A stretch of DNA of 48,646 bases from contig JAJDXO010000058.1 of assembly GCA_022823235.1 (NCBI GenBank), forward strand, positions 1-48,646. The letters run 5' to 3'. The notes beneath the pieces are model-generated. The model searched no databases. It worked only from the letters and a program-made list of their open reading frames with translations, and was not told where the DNA came from. The position numbers were made by a program, and so were the translations under genes. Positions 35,983 to 45,487 of this stretch are shown here, in pieces. The DNA is from Rhodospirillales bacterium (GTDB taxonomy: Bacteria > Pseudomonadota > Alphaproteobacteria > Rhodospirillales > UBA2165). Within the stretch, counting starts at the first letter, position 1. Each line of letters begins with the position of its first letter.

Positions 35983-36633
35983 GTGGTTCTTATAGACGAA
36001 GAGCTGGATAACCTGCTGCGCCAAACTTTTGAGCAGTGGGACATTGCCGAACGAAGAATCAAAAAGGCCGAGCAGGTACGCGGCAACGAGGTTGTCACTT
36101 CAGCTATTTTCGAACTCCGATACGCCGGGCGAAAGATCGTAGACGCACAAAAGCTGGCGATGGCGACCGATCTCGCCAACAATGCCGGCGCACGCGAGGA
36201 CGTTCGTCGATACCTCGCGGATGCCTACGAAGATTGTGTCAAAGCGAAGCATGACGCAATCGACGCGATGCTGGATTTCGTGACCAATTGGTTTGCAGAG
36301 CTCGAGCGCACCATCGGGCTGAAGTCGATTATGGGGTATTTTCCGAATTACATCACCATCACTGCGAAGATCGCGGATATTCAGGACAAAATTACGGAAT
36401 CGCGGGGCGACCGGCACGGCAGTCGTGACGGAATCTATGATGAAATCGAAAACAGTGGGTACGATGAAGTTCTGACACTCTATGACCAGATGCTTCACTC
36501 GCGCGAGCGAATAGAGTCGCAAGTTAAGCGCGAGCGGATGCTGAAACGAGTGTTAGTATTAGCGGCCATCGCGGGCCCGGTTGTCGGCCTACTCGGAATA
36601 TTGGTAACAATTGTAATCGCCGCCTCCAGTTAG
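35983..36633 (+). CDS. Helical protein of unknown function with C-terminal membrane anchor
   Basis: 216 residues starting at a GTG with GGGGGG a few bases upstream; an ATG at 35979 is out of frame. No family was recognised. The soluble part (1-185) looks wholly helical and charged, with an AIFELRYAGRKIVDAQKLA helix and a long IADIQDKITESRG helix. Residues about 190-214 (VLVLAAIAGPVVGLLGILVTI) form a single membrane helix preceded by KRERMLKR, so the bulk should face the cytoplasm (tail-anchored). Third codon positions are far less GC-rich than in neighbours. It stands opposite in strand to glnD and mutS, inside an otherwise conserved gene pair. Confidence 0.72.
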   Translation: MVLIDEELDNLLRQTFEQWDIAERRIKKAEQVRGNEVVTSAIFELRYAGRKIVDAQKLAMATDLANNAGAREDVRRYLADAYEDCVKAKHDAIDAMLDFVTNWFAELERTIGLKSIMGYFPNYITITAKIADIQDKITESRGDRHGSRDGIYDEIENSGYDEVLTLYDQMLHSRERIESQVKRERMLKRVLVLAAIAGPVVGLLGILVTIVIAASS

Positions 36634-36636
36634 CAC

Positions 36637-39321
36637 CTACCCCTTCAACAGCGCCTTCAGCCGGTAGACCAGTTCCAGGGCTTCCTTGGGGCTGAGTTCG
36701 TCGGGGGCGGCGGCGGCGAGCGCCTGCTCCAGTTCGGAGGGCTCGTCCGGCTCGTTTTCCGCCTGGGCCGCCGAAAACAGGGGCAAATCGTCGGCGAGCC
36801 TGGTCACCGCCCCGGTCTGCTTTTCCTCCTCCAGCGCCTTCAGCACCTCCTCGGCCCGGCCCACCACCGCGCCGGGCAGGCCAGCGAGGCGGCCCACATG
36901 GATGCCGTAGGACCTATCCGCCGCGCCGGACGTCACCTCGTGGAGGAACACCACGTCGCCCTTCCACTCCTTGACCCGCATGGTGCGGCAGGTGAGCCCG
37001 TCCAGCCGGGCGGCGAGATTGGTGAGCTCGTGATAGTGGGTGGCGAACAGGGTCCGGCAGCCGTTCACCTCGTGGAGATGCTCGACCACCGCCCAGGCGA
37101 TGGAGAGCCCGTCGAATGTGGCGGTGCCGCGCCCGATCTCGTCGAGGATCACCAGGGAACGGTCGGTGGATTGGGCGAGAATGGCGGCGGTCTCCACCAT
37201 CTCGACCATGAAGGTGGAGCGTCCGCGCGCCAGATCGTCGCCGGCGCCGACGCGGGAAAACAGCCTGTCGACCACGCCGATGCGGGCGGCCTCGGCGGGA
37301 ACGAAGGAGCCCATCTGGGCCATCACGGCGATCAGCGCGTTCTGGCGCAGGAACGTGCTCTTGCCGGCCATGTTGGGCCCGGTGAGGAGCCAAATCCGAT
37401 CGGCCCCGGAGAGCGCGCAGTCGTTGGCGACGAACGCCGATCCGCCCGAGCGGACGAGGGCCTGCTCGACCACCGGATGGCGGCCGCCGGTGATCTCGAA
37501 ATCCCGCGACCCGTCCACTTGCGGACGCTGGTAGCGCCGGTCGACGGCGAGTTCGGCGAGGGACGAGGCCACATCGATGACGGCCAGGGCCCGGGCGGCG
37601 AGGGCGATGCCGTCGGCGCCGGCCATCACCCGCCCGGCCAGACCGGCGAACAGTTCCAGCTCCAGGGCCAGGGCCTTGTCGGCGGCGCTGGCGATCCGGC
37701 CTTCGAGATCGGACAGCTCCACCGTCGAATAGCGCACCGCGTTGGCCATGGTCTGGCGGTGAATGAAGGGCGAGTCCTCGGCCGCCGGCATGGCGTCGGC
37801 GTTCCTCGCCGTCACCTCGATGAAATAGCCCAGCACGTTGTTGTGCTTCACCTTGAGATTGGCGATGCCGGTTTCCCGGACGTACCTGTCCTGCAGCCCG
37901 GCGATCATCTTCCGGCTTTCGTCGCGGAGACCCTTCAGCTCGTCGAAGCCGGGCGCGAAGCCGGGCGCGATGAATCCGCCGTCCTTGGTCGAGAGCGGCA
38001 GTTCAACCGCCAGCGCCCGGCGGAGATGGTCCACCAGTTCCCCGTGGGCGCCGAGATCGCCCGCCGGGCCCGCGAGGGACGCCGGCATGGCGCCCGCCTC
38101 CAATGTTTCGCGCAAAACCCCCGCCAGCTCCAAACCGTCGCGGATGGCCGCCAGGTCCCTGGGACCCCCGCGCCCGACGGAGATGCGCGACAGGGCGCGC
38201 TCCAGGTCGGGACATTGGGCCAGCCGTTCGCGAATGCCGGCCCGGAGGCCGTGGTCGTCGTGGAAATGCTGGACCCGGTCCAGACGCCCGTTGATCCGGT
38301 CGAGATCGGTCACCGGCGCGGCAAGCTGGGCGGCGAGCAGCCGGCCCCCGGCCCCCGTTTGCGTGCGGTCCATGACGCCCAGGAGGGAGCCCGCCCGCTC
38401 GCCCGCCATGGTCCGGGCAAGCTCCAGATTTCGCCGGGTCGCCGCGTCGATCTCCAGCACCGCCCCTTCGGACAGGCGCCGGGGCCGGGCGATCCGCGGC
38501 AGCCGGCCCTGCTGGGTAAGCTCCACGTAATCGATCAGCGCCCCGCCGGCGGCCAGCTCGGCCCGGCTGAACGCCCCGAACGCGTCGAGGGCCTGGACGC
38601 CGAACAGCGCCTTCAGGCGCCGCTCGCCGCCGGCGCTGTCGAAGCGGCTGGCGGGCAGGGGGGTCATGGCCTCCCGCCAGGGATCCAGATCGTCGGCCAC
38701 ATCCTCCCGGCCGAAAATCCTGTCCGGGATGACCACTTCGCCGGGACCGAGCCGCGCCAGCGCCGAGCCCAGCGCGCCTGTGCCCACGGTCTGGAGGCGG
38801 AAGTCGCCGGTGGACATGTCGAGCCAGGCGAGCCCGAAGGCGCCCTGGACCTCGGCGACGGCGGCAATGTAATTGTTGCGCTTGGCGTCCAGCAGCGCGT
38901 CTTCGGTGAGGGTGCCGGCGGTGATGGTGCGGACCACGGCCCGCTCGACCACCGCCTTGGCGCCCCGCTTTCTGGCCTCCGCCGGGTCCTCCACCTGCTC
39001 GCAGATGGCGACCTTGAAGCCCTTGCGGATCAGGCGCTGGAGATAGGTCTCGTGGCTATGGACCGGCACCCCGCACATGGGGATGTCGCCGCCCAGATGC
39101 CTGCCCCGCTTGGTCAGCGCGATATCGAGGGCGGACGCCGCCTCGACCGCATCGTCGAAGAACAGCTCGTAGAAATCCCCCATCCGGTAGAACAGCAGGC
39201 AGCCGGGATTGTCCCGCTTGATGGCCAGATACTGGGCCATCATGGGCGTCACGTCGCCCCTGCCCGCCGGCCGGGCCGGGGCTTCGTCGGGCTGGTCTTG
39301 TTTCGGGGCGGGGTCGGTCAC
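36637..39321 (-). CDS. mutS: DNA mismatch repair protein MutS
   Basis: 894 residues, GTG start. MutS recognises mismatches and small loops and recruits MutL. The mismatch-binding domain has [19 protein letters not shown] with the intercalating Phe-x-Glu (FYELF). The core and clamp domains follow, then the ATPase with Walker [17 protein letters not shown] (about 646-655), [14 protein letters not shown]-type Walker B ([16 protein letters not shown]) and [11 protein letters not shown]. The C-terminal helix-turn-helix is present. It begins the mutS-glnD-murJ-trpS series and converges on the unknown 216-residue gene with only three bases between stops. Confidence 0.97.
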   Translation of the reverse strand: MTDPAPKQDQPDEAPARPAGRGDVTPMMAQYLAIKRDNPGCLLFYRMGDFYELFFDDAVEAASALDIALTKRGRHLGGDIPMCGVPVHSHETYLQRLIRKGFKVAICEQVEDPAEARKRGAKAVVERAVVRTITAGTLTEDALLDAKRNNYIAAVAEVQGAFGLAWLDMSTGDFRLQTVGTGALGSALARLGPGEVVIPDRIFGREDVADDLDPWREAMTPLPASRFDSAGGERRLKALFGVQALDAFGAFSRAELAAGGALIDYVELTQQGRLPRIARPRRLSEGAVLEIDAATRRNLELARTMAGERAGSLLGVMDRTQTGAGGRLLAAQLAAPVTDLDRINGRLDRVQHFHDDHGLRAGIRERLAQCPDLERALSRISVGRGGPRDLAAIRDGLELAGVLRETLEAGAMPASLAGPAGDLGAHGELVDHLRRALAVELPLSTKDGGFIAPGFAPGFDELKGLRDESRKMIAGLQDRYVRETGIANLKVKHNNVLGYFIEVTARNADAMPAAEDSPFIHRQTMANAVRYSTVELSDLEGRIASAADKALALELELFAGLAGRVMAGADGIALAARALAVIDVASSLAELAVDRRYQRPQVDGSRDFEITGGRHPVVEQALVRSGGSAFVANDCALSGADRIWLLTGPNMAGKSTFLRQNALIAVMAQMGSFVPAEAARIGVVDRLFSRVGAGDDLARGRSTFMVEMVETAAILAQSTDRSLVILDEIGRGTATFDGLSIAWAVVEHLHEVNGCRTLFATHYHELTNLAARLDGLTCRTMRVKEWKGDVVFLHEVTSGAADRSYGIHVGRLAGLPGAVVGRAEEVLKALEEEKQTGAVTRLADDLPLFSAAQAENEPDEPSELEQALAAAAPDELSPKEALELVYRLKALLKG

Positions 39322-39428
39322 GCGGGCGGGCCTGTAGACGAATGAATTCCCGGCAGTCTATCACGGCTTGAATCGATGGTTAACGGCCGATAGCCGATAG
39401 CCGACGGCATGCGGCAATGAAGAGGGAC

Positions 39429-39600
39429 GCCGGGTGAGGGGGAGTTTCGGTGCGTTCCCTCTCCCCCGGAGGGAGAGGGACGCGGAGGCTTGGCGAGAGA
39501 AGCGAGCCTAGCCGTAGCTGGGTGAGGGGGATTTTCCATATCACCCCCACCCTCATCTTCACCCCCACCCCAACCCTCCCCCGTCAAGGGGGAGGGAGAA
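39429..39600. repeat. Composite GC-rich repeat upstream of mutS
   Basis: A copy in the orientation GAGGGGGAGTTTCGGTG, CCCTCTCCCCCGGAGGGAGAGGG, GGCTTGGCGAG..GCCTAGCC, GGTGAGGGGGATTTTCC, ending CTCCCCCGTCAAGGGGGAGG. The 453-base gap between mutS and the flavoprotein gene holds this and the palindrome at 39712-39734, and no gene. Confidence 0.8.
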
Positions 39601-39711
39601 ATAACGGCGCGCCATTCCTGCCCCCCGGCGGCCCGTCTCAGAACCGCGGCATGAGATCGAGCCGGAGCGCGTGCCCGGGAAACCGATCTCCAGGTCCGGT
39701 GCGCCGGGCTC

Positions 39712-39734
39712 GGTCAATTCGGAGCGAATTGACC
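39712..39734. repeat. Palindromic repeat GGTCAATTCG-GAG-CGAATTGACC
   Basis: Perfect 10-base arms with a 3-base loop; followed by TTACATG, the inverted flank of the copy at 24928-24949. It lies 40 bases beyond the stop of the flavoprotein gene and may also act as a terminator stem. Confidence 0.75.
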
Positions 39735-39774
39735 TTACATGACGCAATCATTTTATGCCGCCGGTGTCCCGCCT

Positions 39775-40386
39775 TCAGTAGAGCTCGTTCCGGGCGCTTT
39801 CCTCCTCGCCCGCGTCGATCTCGGCGGCATCGGCGCCGGCGATCTGATCGGCCAGCACCTCGCCGTAACTCGGGTACCGGGAGCGTTCGACCTGTGCGTC
39901 CGGTTCCCATAACCGGGCGCGAATCAGGGCCTTCGCACAGTGCAAAAACGCCTCCTCGACCGTCACCTTGAGAACGGAAATCGGCAGCCTGCCCTCGACC
40001 GCCAGAGGCTCCAGCAGTTCCCGATCGGTCGAAATCTCCGCCCGCCCGTTGATCCGCAGCGTCTCCGTCAGGCCGGGCACGAAAAACACCAGGCCCACAT
40101 AGGGGCGCTCCACCAGATTCATCAGCGTGTCCACCTGTCGGTTTCCCGGCCGGTCCGGCAGCAACAGAGTCCGGTCGTCGAGGACATGCGCCGCCGATCC
40201 GGTCGGGTCGCCGCGCGGCGACGCATCGGCGCGCCCGTCGGCGCGGGCGGACGCGATCACATAGAACGGGGACAAGGCGATAAAATCGCGGCAGTGGACG
40301 TCCAGATGGTCCAGGACCTTCAGGCCCGCCCGGTCGGCCGGCGGGGCATAGACCTCGCGAAGTTCGTCCATGTTTTCGACGGACAT
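39775..40386 (-). CDS. Pyridoxamine 5'-phosphate oxidase-family FMN protein
   Basis: 203 residues. The split-barrel PPOX fold is suggested by CRDFIALSPFYVIASARADG, SAAHVLDDRTLLLPDRPGNR and VGLVFFVPGLTETLRINGRA, the pattern of the MSMEG_1061/DR2398-like subgroup of FMN-dependent PPOX flavoproteins. The substrate is unknown; it is not PdxH, as the pyridoxal-phosphate-binding end is absent. The end is an acidic tail. It is a single gene between repeats and the macro-domain gene. Confidence 0.8.
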   Translation of the reverse strand: MSVENMDELREVYAPPADRAGLKVLDHLDVHCRDFIALSPFYVIASARADGRADASPRGDPTGSAAHVLDDRTLLLPDRPGNRQVDTLMNLVERPYVGLVFFVPGLTETLRINGRAEISTDRELLEPLAVEGRLPISVLKVTVEEAFLHCAKALIRARLWEPDAQVERSRYPSYGEVLADQIAGADAAEIDAGEEESARNELY

Positions 40387-40507
40387 TAGTGCGTTCCCTT
40401 TTCTGAAAAAAGAGGGACAGGCACCGTAGCGCCCGCCGGGAAGCTGTCAACCGCCGCCCGCGGAAGCGCCGCACAAGCCACTATCCGAATGTAATTCCCT
40501 TTTTCGC

Positions 40508-41035
40508 CTATCCGGAGCCCAGAAGGCGGCGGTAAATCTCCGCCGTCGCGCCGTCGAAACAGCAGAAGATGACCTCCTCGATGCCGTCCCCGGCGGCAAG
40601 CGCCCGGCCGACGGCGGCGATGGCCGTCTCCGCCGCCCGTTCCGGGGGATAGCCGAAAATACCGGTGGATATGGCCGGAAAAGCGATGGATTTGAGGCCG
40701 TTTGCGGTCGCCAGCGCCATGGAATTACGATACGCTGCGTCCAGTAATGACCGCTCCCCCTGATCGCCGCCGCGCCACACCGGGCCCACCGCGTGGATGA
40801 CGCGCCCGGCCGGCAGGTTATGGCCGCCGGTGATCCGCGCTTCGCCGACCGGGCAGCGGCCAAGCGTTGAACATTCCCGCGCCAGGCCCGGGCCGGCCGC
40901 CGCGTGGATGGCGCCGCACACCCCGCCGCCCGGCCGCAATCCCTCGTTGGCGGCGTTGACGACGGCGTCGACCATGAGGGCCGTTATGTCCCCCTCGACG
41001 ACGCGCATTCGGGGATCCGGGCGGGAGTCGCTCAT
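40508..41035 (-). CDS. Macro-domain protein (O-acetyl-ADP-ribose deacetylase type)
   Basis: 175 residues, almost all one macro domain. Such proteins bind ADP-ribose and hydrolyse O-acetyl-ADP-ribose or mono-ADP-ribosyl groups. The MacroD-type signatures DAVVNAANEGLRPGGGVCG (about 24-42) and AFPAISTGIFGYP (about 118-130) are intact. The start overlaps the ald stop by four bases (ATGA), so translation is probably coupled to alanine dehydrogenase, an unusual pairing. Confidence 0.92.
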   Translation of the reverse strand: MSDSRPDPRMRVVEGDITALMVDAVVNAANEGLRPGGGVCGAIHAAAGPGLARECSTLGRCPVGEARITGGHNLPAGRVIHAVGPVWRGGDQGERSLLDAAYRNSMALATANGLKSIAFPAISTGIFGYPPERAAETAIAAVGRALAAGDGIEEVIFCCFDGATAEIYRRLLGSG

Positions 41036-42150
41036 GAGGCAAGCGCCTCTTCCGGCGGCTGGTGGTCGTAGTTCAGGTCCCGGGCCACCGCCTCATGGGT
41101 CACCCGGCCGTTGTGCACGTTGAGGCCGTTCATGAGGTGCGGATCGTCCCCCATGGCCCGGACGTGCCCCTTGTTGGCCAGCGCCACCACGAAAGGCAGG
41201 GTCGCGTTGTTGAGCGCCCGGGCCGACGTGCGGGCCACGGCGCCCGGCATGTTGGTGACGCAGTAATGCACCACGCCCTCCTCCACATAGGTGGGTTCCG
41301 CGTGGGTGGTCGGCCGGGAGGTCTCGATGCAGCCCCCCTGGTCGATGGCGACGTCGACGATGACCGAGCCCCTGGCCATGCCGGCGACCATTTCCCGGGT
41401 GACGATCCTGGGCGCCGCCGCCCCCGGCACCAGGACCGCGCCGATCACCAGATCGGCCCCGGTGACATAGGTCTCGAGGCTGTCGACGGTGGAAAAGATG
41501 GTGTTGAGCTGGCGGCCGAACTGAATGTCGAGCTCGTACAGGCGGTGCAGGTTGTTGTCCATGACCGTCACCGACGCCTCCAGCCCCATGGCCATCCGCG
41601 CCGCGGCGGTGCCGACCACGCCGCCGCCGATGATCACCACCCGGGCCACCGGCACGCCGGGCACGCCGCCCAGCAGGATGCCGGCCCCGCCCGGCTCCTT
41701 TTCCAGGCAATGGGCGCCGGCCTGGACCGCCATGCGCCCGGCCACCTCGCTCATGGGCGCCAACAGCGGCAGCCCGCCCCGGCCGTCGGTCACGGTCTCA
41801 TAGGCGATGGCCGTGCAGCCGGACTTGACGAGCCCCTCGGTCTGCTCGCGGTCCGCGGCGAGATGAAGATAGGTGAACAGCACCTGGCCGTCCCGGAGCC
41901 GGGATATCTCCGCCGGCTGCGGCTCCTTGACCTTGACCACCATGTCGGCGGCGGCGAAGACGTCCTCGGCTGAGCCGGCGATCCTGGCGCCGACCTCCTC
42001 GTAGTCGCTGTCGGGAAAGCCGGTTCCGTCGCCGGCCCGGGTTTCGATGACGACCTCATGGCCGTGATGGACCAGTTCGCGGACGCTGCCCGGGATCAGC
42101 CCGACCCGGTATTCGTGGGTTTTGATTTCCTTGGGAACACCGATAAGCAT
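41032..42150 (-). CDS. ald: Alanine dehydrogenase
   Basis: 372 residues. Ald interconverts L-alanine and pyruvate plus ammonia with NAD. The N-terminus [20 protein letters not shown] is canonical, with Arg15 and the catalytic Lys/His region [18 protein letters not shown] (His about 96). The NAD-binding motif [19 protein letters not shown] is at about 170-188. The C-terminus is typical. Upstream is a 560-base stack of palindromic repeats; downstream the macro-domain gene overlaps by four bases. Confidence 0.96.
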   Translation of the reverse strand: MLIGVPKEIKTHEYRVGLIPGSVRELVHHGHEVVIETRAGDGTGFPDSDYEEVGARIAGSAEDVFAAADMVVKVKEPQPAEISRLRDGQVLFTYLHLAADREQTEGLVKSGCTAIAYETVTDGRGGLPLLAPMSEVAGRMAVQAGAHCLEKEPGGAGILLGGVPGVPVARVVIIGGGVVGTAAARMAMGLEASVTVMDNNLHRLYELDIQFGRQLNTIFSTVDSLETYVTGADLVIGAVLVPGAAAPRIVTREMVAGMARGSVIVDVAIDQGGCIETSRPTTHAEPTYVEEGVVHYCVTNMPGAVARTSARALNNATLPFVVALANKGHVRAMGDDPHLMNGLNVHNGRVTHEAVARDLNYDHQPPEEALAS

Positions 42151-42249
42151 GAGTACCGTCCTCTTGGTTTCCCGTCTTATCTATGTTCGCCGAGGCGCGC
42201 CCGCCATTCAACCATGCGTGCGCCACCGGGCGGAGGACAAGCTGCGTCC

Positions 42250-42660
42250 CCGCCATCCACGTTTCCAATTCCTGAACCACAGAGACAGTGAGACAGTGAG
42301 GAGCACCGGGATTGAAACCTCTCCTCTGTGCCTCTGTGGTGAATTTCCTGGATGCCCCGAACAAGTCGGGGCATGACGGGTGTTGTTGGAGCCCCCTATT
42401 CCGTCATACCCCGGCGCAAGTCCGGGGTATCCAGATTTCCGATTCCTGAACCACAGAGACAGTGAGGAGCACCGGTTGAGGCATAAAATAATTACGTCAT
42501 GGCCGGGCCCGGACCCGGCCATCCACGTGCATCGCCCCCGAAACGTGGATGCCCGGATCAAGTCCGGGCATGACGGCTTGGTTTGTGTCGTATATCCACT
42601 CGTCATACCCCGCTTTATGCGGGGTATCCAGATTTTCAAACGGGTTTAATATGGTGATGC
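42250..42660. repeat. Stack of palindromic repeats between ald and the sulfite oxidase gene
   Basis: Five palindromes of the GTCATGCCCGG..CCGGGCATCCA family lie at 42349-42378 (inverted), 42403-42434, 42495-42527, 42547-42575 (inverted) and 42601-42632. A direct repeat ATTCCTGAACCACAGAGACA occurs near 42269 and 42443. The 562-base divergent gap holds no gene. Promoters for ald and the oxidase gene must lie within or beside the stack; none was clear. Confidence 0.85.
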
Positions 42661-42712
42661 CGGGTTGCGGGTGAGCGGAGAGCGGCGGCGCCGACCCGCC
42701 GGGGAGGGCCTT

Positions 42713-44008
42713 ATGCCAAGGGATTCGCACGAAAACAAAGGGCTTTACGCCTATTTCGCGGAAAATCCGGACGAGGCGCACCGGCGGTTTTTCGAGCCCG
42801 CGCCGGGGTTGGACCGGCGCGGCTTCTTCGCCGGGGCGGGCCTGACGGCGGCGGGCGGGCTGCTCGGCATGACGATCCCGTTCTACGGCAACATGCCGCC
42901 GGGGCTGGTGCCGGCCGCCTTCGCTTCGGAGGACGTGCTGGTCGGCAAGGACGGCCTGACGCTGCTCAACGACCGGCCGATCAACGCGGAGACGCCGGCG
43001 CACCTGCTCGACGACGCGATCACGCCCACCGCCCGGCATTTCATCCGCAACAACGGCCTGCCGCCGGAAGATACCGGCGCCGCGGGCTGGAAGCTCGCCG
43101 TCGACGGGCTGGTGGAGAACCCGATGGACCTGTCCATCGCGGACCTTCGGGCGCGGTTCGAGGTGGTCACGATGGCGCTCACGATCGAATGCGGCGGCAA
43201 CGGACGGGCTTTCTTCGACCCGCCGGCCGAGGGCAGCCAGTGGACCTTCGGCGCCGTCGGCTGCGCCGAGTGGACCGGCGTGCGCCTCGCCGACGTGCTG
43301 AAAAAGGCCGGCGTGAAACCGGGGGCGGTCTATACGGCGCATTACGGCGCGGACACCCATCTCTCCGGCAAGGCGGGCAAGCCGCCGATCTCGCGCGGCG
43401 TTCCCATCGCCAAGGCCATGACCGGCAACGTGCTGATCGCCTTCGGGATGAACGGCGGGCCGCTGCACAAGCAGAACGGCGCGCCGCTCCGGCTGGTCGT
43501 GCCGGGCTGGCCGGGCTCCTGCTCGCAGAAATGGCTGACGCGCATCCGGCTTCGCGACATCGTGCATGACGGGCCGAAGATGACGGGCACGTCCTACCGG
43601 GTGCCGGTCTACCCGGTCGCCCCCGGAGACGAGGTGCCGATGGACGATTTCGAAATCATCGAGCGCATGCCGGTGAAGAGCCTGGTGACATCGCCGGAGA
43701 ACGGCGCCGCCGCGGGCCGGACGGCCGAGGTGCGCGGCCATGCCTGGTCGGGGGACCGCACCGTCTCGGCGGTCGACCTCTCCATCGATTTCGGCAGGAG
43801 CTGGATGGCAGCCGAGCTCGACGGGCCGGTCAATCCGGGCGCCTGGCAGAACTGGCGGCGCACCGTCGCCTTCCCCGAGGCCGGCTATTACGAGGTCTGG
43901 GCGCGGGCGACGGACAGCGCGGGCGAGATGCAGCCCTTCGCCGTCGACTGGAACCCAAGGGGCTATCTCAACAACACCATGCACCGCGCGGCGCTGCGCG
44001 TCGCCTGA
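42713..44008 (+). CDS. TAT-exported molybdopterin sulfite oxidase/dehydrogenase-like protein
   Basis: 431 residues from the ATG at 42713, which has GGGAGGG just upstream; a TTG at 42665 is less likely. The N-terminus has a twin-arginine motif DRRGFFAGAG (Arg35-Arg36) followed by a hydrophobic stretch, so the folded enzyme is exported to the periplasm. The Mo-pterin domain carries the Mo-ligand Cys160 in IECGGNGRAFF, GADTHL, and GGPLHKQNGAPLRLVVPGW, and a Mo-co dimerisation domain follows. It resembles SorA sulfite dehydrogenase, but no cytochrome c (SorB) gene adjoins, so the electron acceptor and true substrate are open. It is especially GC-rich at third positions. Confidence 0.87.
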   Translation: MPRDSHENKGLYAYFAENPDEAHRRFFEPAPGLDRRGFFAGAGLTAAGGLLGMTIPFYGNMPPGLVPAAFASEDVLVGKDGLTLLNDRPINAETPAHLLDDAITPTARHFIRNNGLPPEDTGAAGWKLAVDGLVENPMDLSIADLRARFEVVTMALTIECGGNGRAFFDPPAEGSQWTFGAVGCAEWTGVRLADVLKKAGVKPGAVYTAHYGADTHLSGKAGKPPISRGVPIAKAMTGNVLIAFGMNGGPLHKQNGAPLRLVVPGWPGSCSQKWLTRIRLRDIVHDGPKMTGTSYRVPVYPVAPGDEVPMDDFEIIERMPVKSLVTSPENGAAAGRTAEVRGHAWSGDRTVSAVDLSIDFGRSWMAAELDGPVNPGAWQNWRRTVAFPEAGYYEVWARATDSAGEMQPFAVDWNPRGYLNNTMHRAALRVA

Positions 44009-44037
44009 CCGCGCACCGACGCGGGTCGTCAGCGCAG

Positions 44038-44063
44038 CGGGGCTATCGGCGATCCCCGTTTCG
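44038..44063 (+). terminator. Possible terminator after the sulfite oxidase-like gene
   Basis: CGGGG (44038-44042) and CCCCG (44054-44058) with inner ATC/GAT pairing form a hairpin followed by TTTCGG. It lies in the 80-base gap between convergent genes. Confidence 0.35.
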
Positions 44064-44088
44064 GCTGTCCTGGAGGCAGTGACCGAGC

Positions 44089-45450
44089 TCACTCGGCCGG
44101 CGAGCCAGCCTCTTCCGGTTCCGCCGGCGGGATAATTCTCATCATCCATACAAGGAAAATTAAGCCGGGAAGGGCCGCAAGCGTGGTGATTACAAAAAAA
44201 GTCGGCCAACTAACCTGGTCCGCAACCCAACCCGCGCCGGACGACATGACGGTTCGCGAAAACGCCATAACCGATGTCAGCAGCGCATATTGGGTCGCCG
44301 TATAGGAAATATTGCAGAGACTCGACAGATAGGCCACGAACGCGACCGTGCCCATCGCGGTTGTGAAATTTTCGATTCCAACGGTAACGGCAAGCATCAC
44401 TATGTCCGCGCCCACCCACGCCTGAACCACGAATACGAGGTTGGAAAGGGCCATTAGTATTCCCGTGATGAGCAACCCCTTCATCATCCCGTAGCGCGCG
44501 AGCACCAATCCCCCAACCAGCGCACCAACGATAATTGGCGGGAAGCCGACCAATTTCGCCACCGCGCCGATATCGGTGTTGGTGAATCCGATTTCCTTGA
44601 AAAACGGAACTTTCATTACCGAAAGAACGGCGTCACCGTATTTGTAGAAGAAGCAAAAAAGGAGAATGAGCAGGACGTTCCGTCTGCTGAAAAACTCCTT
44701 TAGCGGCCCCGCGTAGGAGACGAAAATCCAGGCCACGGGTTCGGCCAACTGTCTTGGGACGCCCCGTCGGCCGACCAGGTAGTCTTCCGTCCGCCTCTCG
44801 AGGTTTTCGGATTCATCGGATGCAGGCGGCCGCGGCTCCGGGTTCACCAGAATCGTTAGAATCCCGACGACAACCGCAACAGCCAAGATCAAGAAAACCA
44901 GAGGCCAACTGATAATGTCCGAAAGGATCAGAGCGAACGCGGCGCCGGCCCAAGCCGCCGCCCGCCAGCCCCATATGACCAGCGCGGACCCGGCCGCAAG
45001 CTGGTCCTCCGTCAAGATTTCGATGCGGTAGGCATCGATGACAATATCCTGGCTCGCCGAGAAGAAGGCGACGGCGAGCGCAAATACCGCTGTCCAAAGG
45101 AGTGATATCTCGGGCTGAGTAAAACCCATGGCGGCGATTGCCAGGAGCAATAGTAACTGGGAAAGCAGGGCCCAACCACGACGGCGCCCAAAGACGTCGC
45201 ACAGAACCGGCACCTTCAGCCGGTCGATAAACGGCGACCACAAAATTTTCACCGAATAGGGCAGGCTAACAAGCGCAAACAAGCCGATCGCCGTCTTGCT
45301 AAGACCGAAATCGGCCAGCCACGCGCTCAGGGGTTCGGCAAGAACGCCAAACGGCAATCCGCTGGAGAAACCGAGGAACAACATGGACAACACGCGCCGG
45401 TCGAGATAGATCCGGCCGGCGTCGAGCCAGTTTCGGGCGTGCGCGTTCAT
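44089..45450 (-). CDS. MFS permease, AmpG-like
   Basis: 453 residues with about 12 membrane helices. The opening LGFSSGLPFGVLAEPLSAWL and the FSASQDIVIDAYRIEIL motif are typical of AmpG, which imports anhydro-muropeptides for cell-wall recycling. The cytoplasmic loop between helices 6 and 7 is long and charged (about 215-250). Base composition is lower in GC than the neighbouring genes, possibly a sign of transfer. It begins 37 bases after the adenosine-kinase-like gene with a GGGGGG ribosome-binding site, so both may be co-transcribed. A different small-molecule substrate cannot be excluded. Confidence 0.82.
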   Translation of the reverse strand: MNAHARNWLDAGRIYLDRRVLSMLFLGFSSGLPFGVLAEPLSAWLADFGLSKTAIGLFALVSLPYSVKILWSPFIDRLKVPVLCDVFGRRRGWALLSQLLLLLAIAAMGFTQPEISLLWTAVFALAVAFFSASQDIVIDAYRIEILTEDQLAAGSALVIWGWRAAAWAGAAFALILSDIISWPLVFLILAVAVVVGILTILVNPEPRPPASDESENLERRTEDYLVGRRGVPRQLAEPVAWIFVSYAGPLKEFFSRRNVLLILLFCFFYKYGDAVLSVMKVPFFKEIGFTNTDIGAVAKLVGFPPIIVGALVGGLVLARYGMMKGLLITGILMALSNLVFVVQAWVGADIVMLAVTVGIENFTTAMGTVAFVAYLSSLCNISYTATQYALLTSVMAFSRTVMSSGAGWVADQVSWPTFFVITTLAALPGLIFLVWMMRIIPPAEPEEAGSPAE

Positions 45451-45487
45451 CCCCCCAGACTGGCCGCGATCCGGTTAATATTCTCTT

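Noticed and set aside
35730-36633. A classical toxin-antitoxin pair
   Set aside because: Gene sizes and order are compatible, but neither protein matches a known toxin or antitoxin family by motif, so the label would be invention.
36898-39345. An 815-codon plus-strand frame opposite mutS
   Set aside because: Same reason: a shadow of mutS with low-complexity translation.
39775-40386. pdxH (pyridoxamine phosphate oxidase)
   Set aside because: Only the general PPOX fold pattern is visible; the PdxH C-terminal substrate-binding motif is missing.
42250-42660. CRISPR array
   Set aside because: The repeated units are palindromes with variable arms, mixed orientation and irregular spacing, not direct repeats with unique spacers of constant size.
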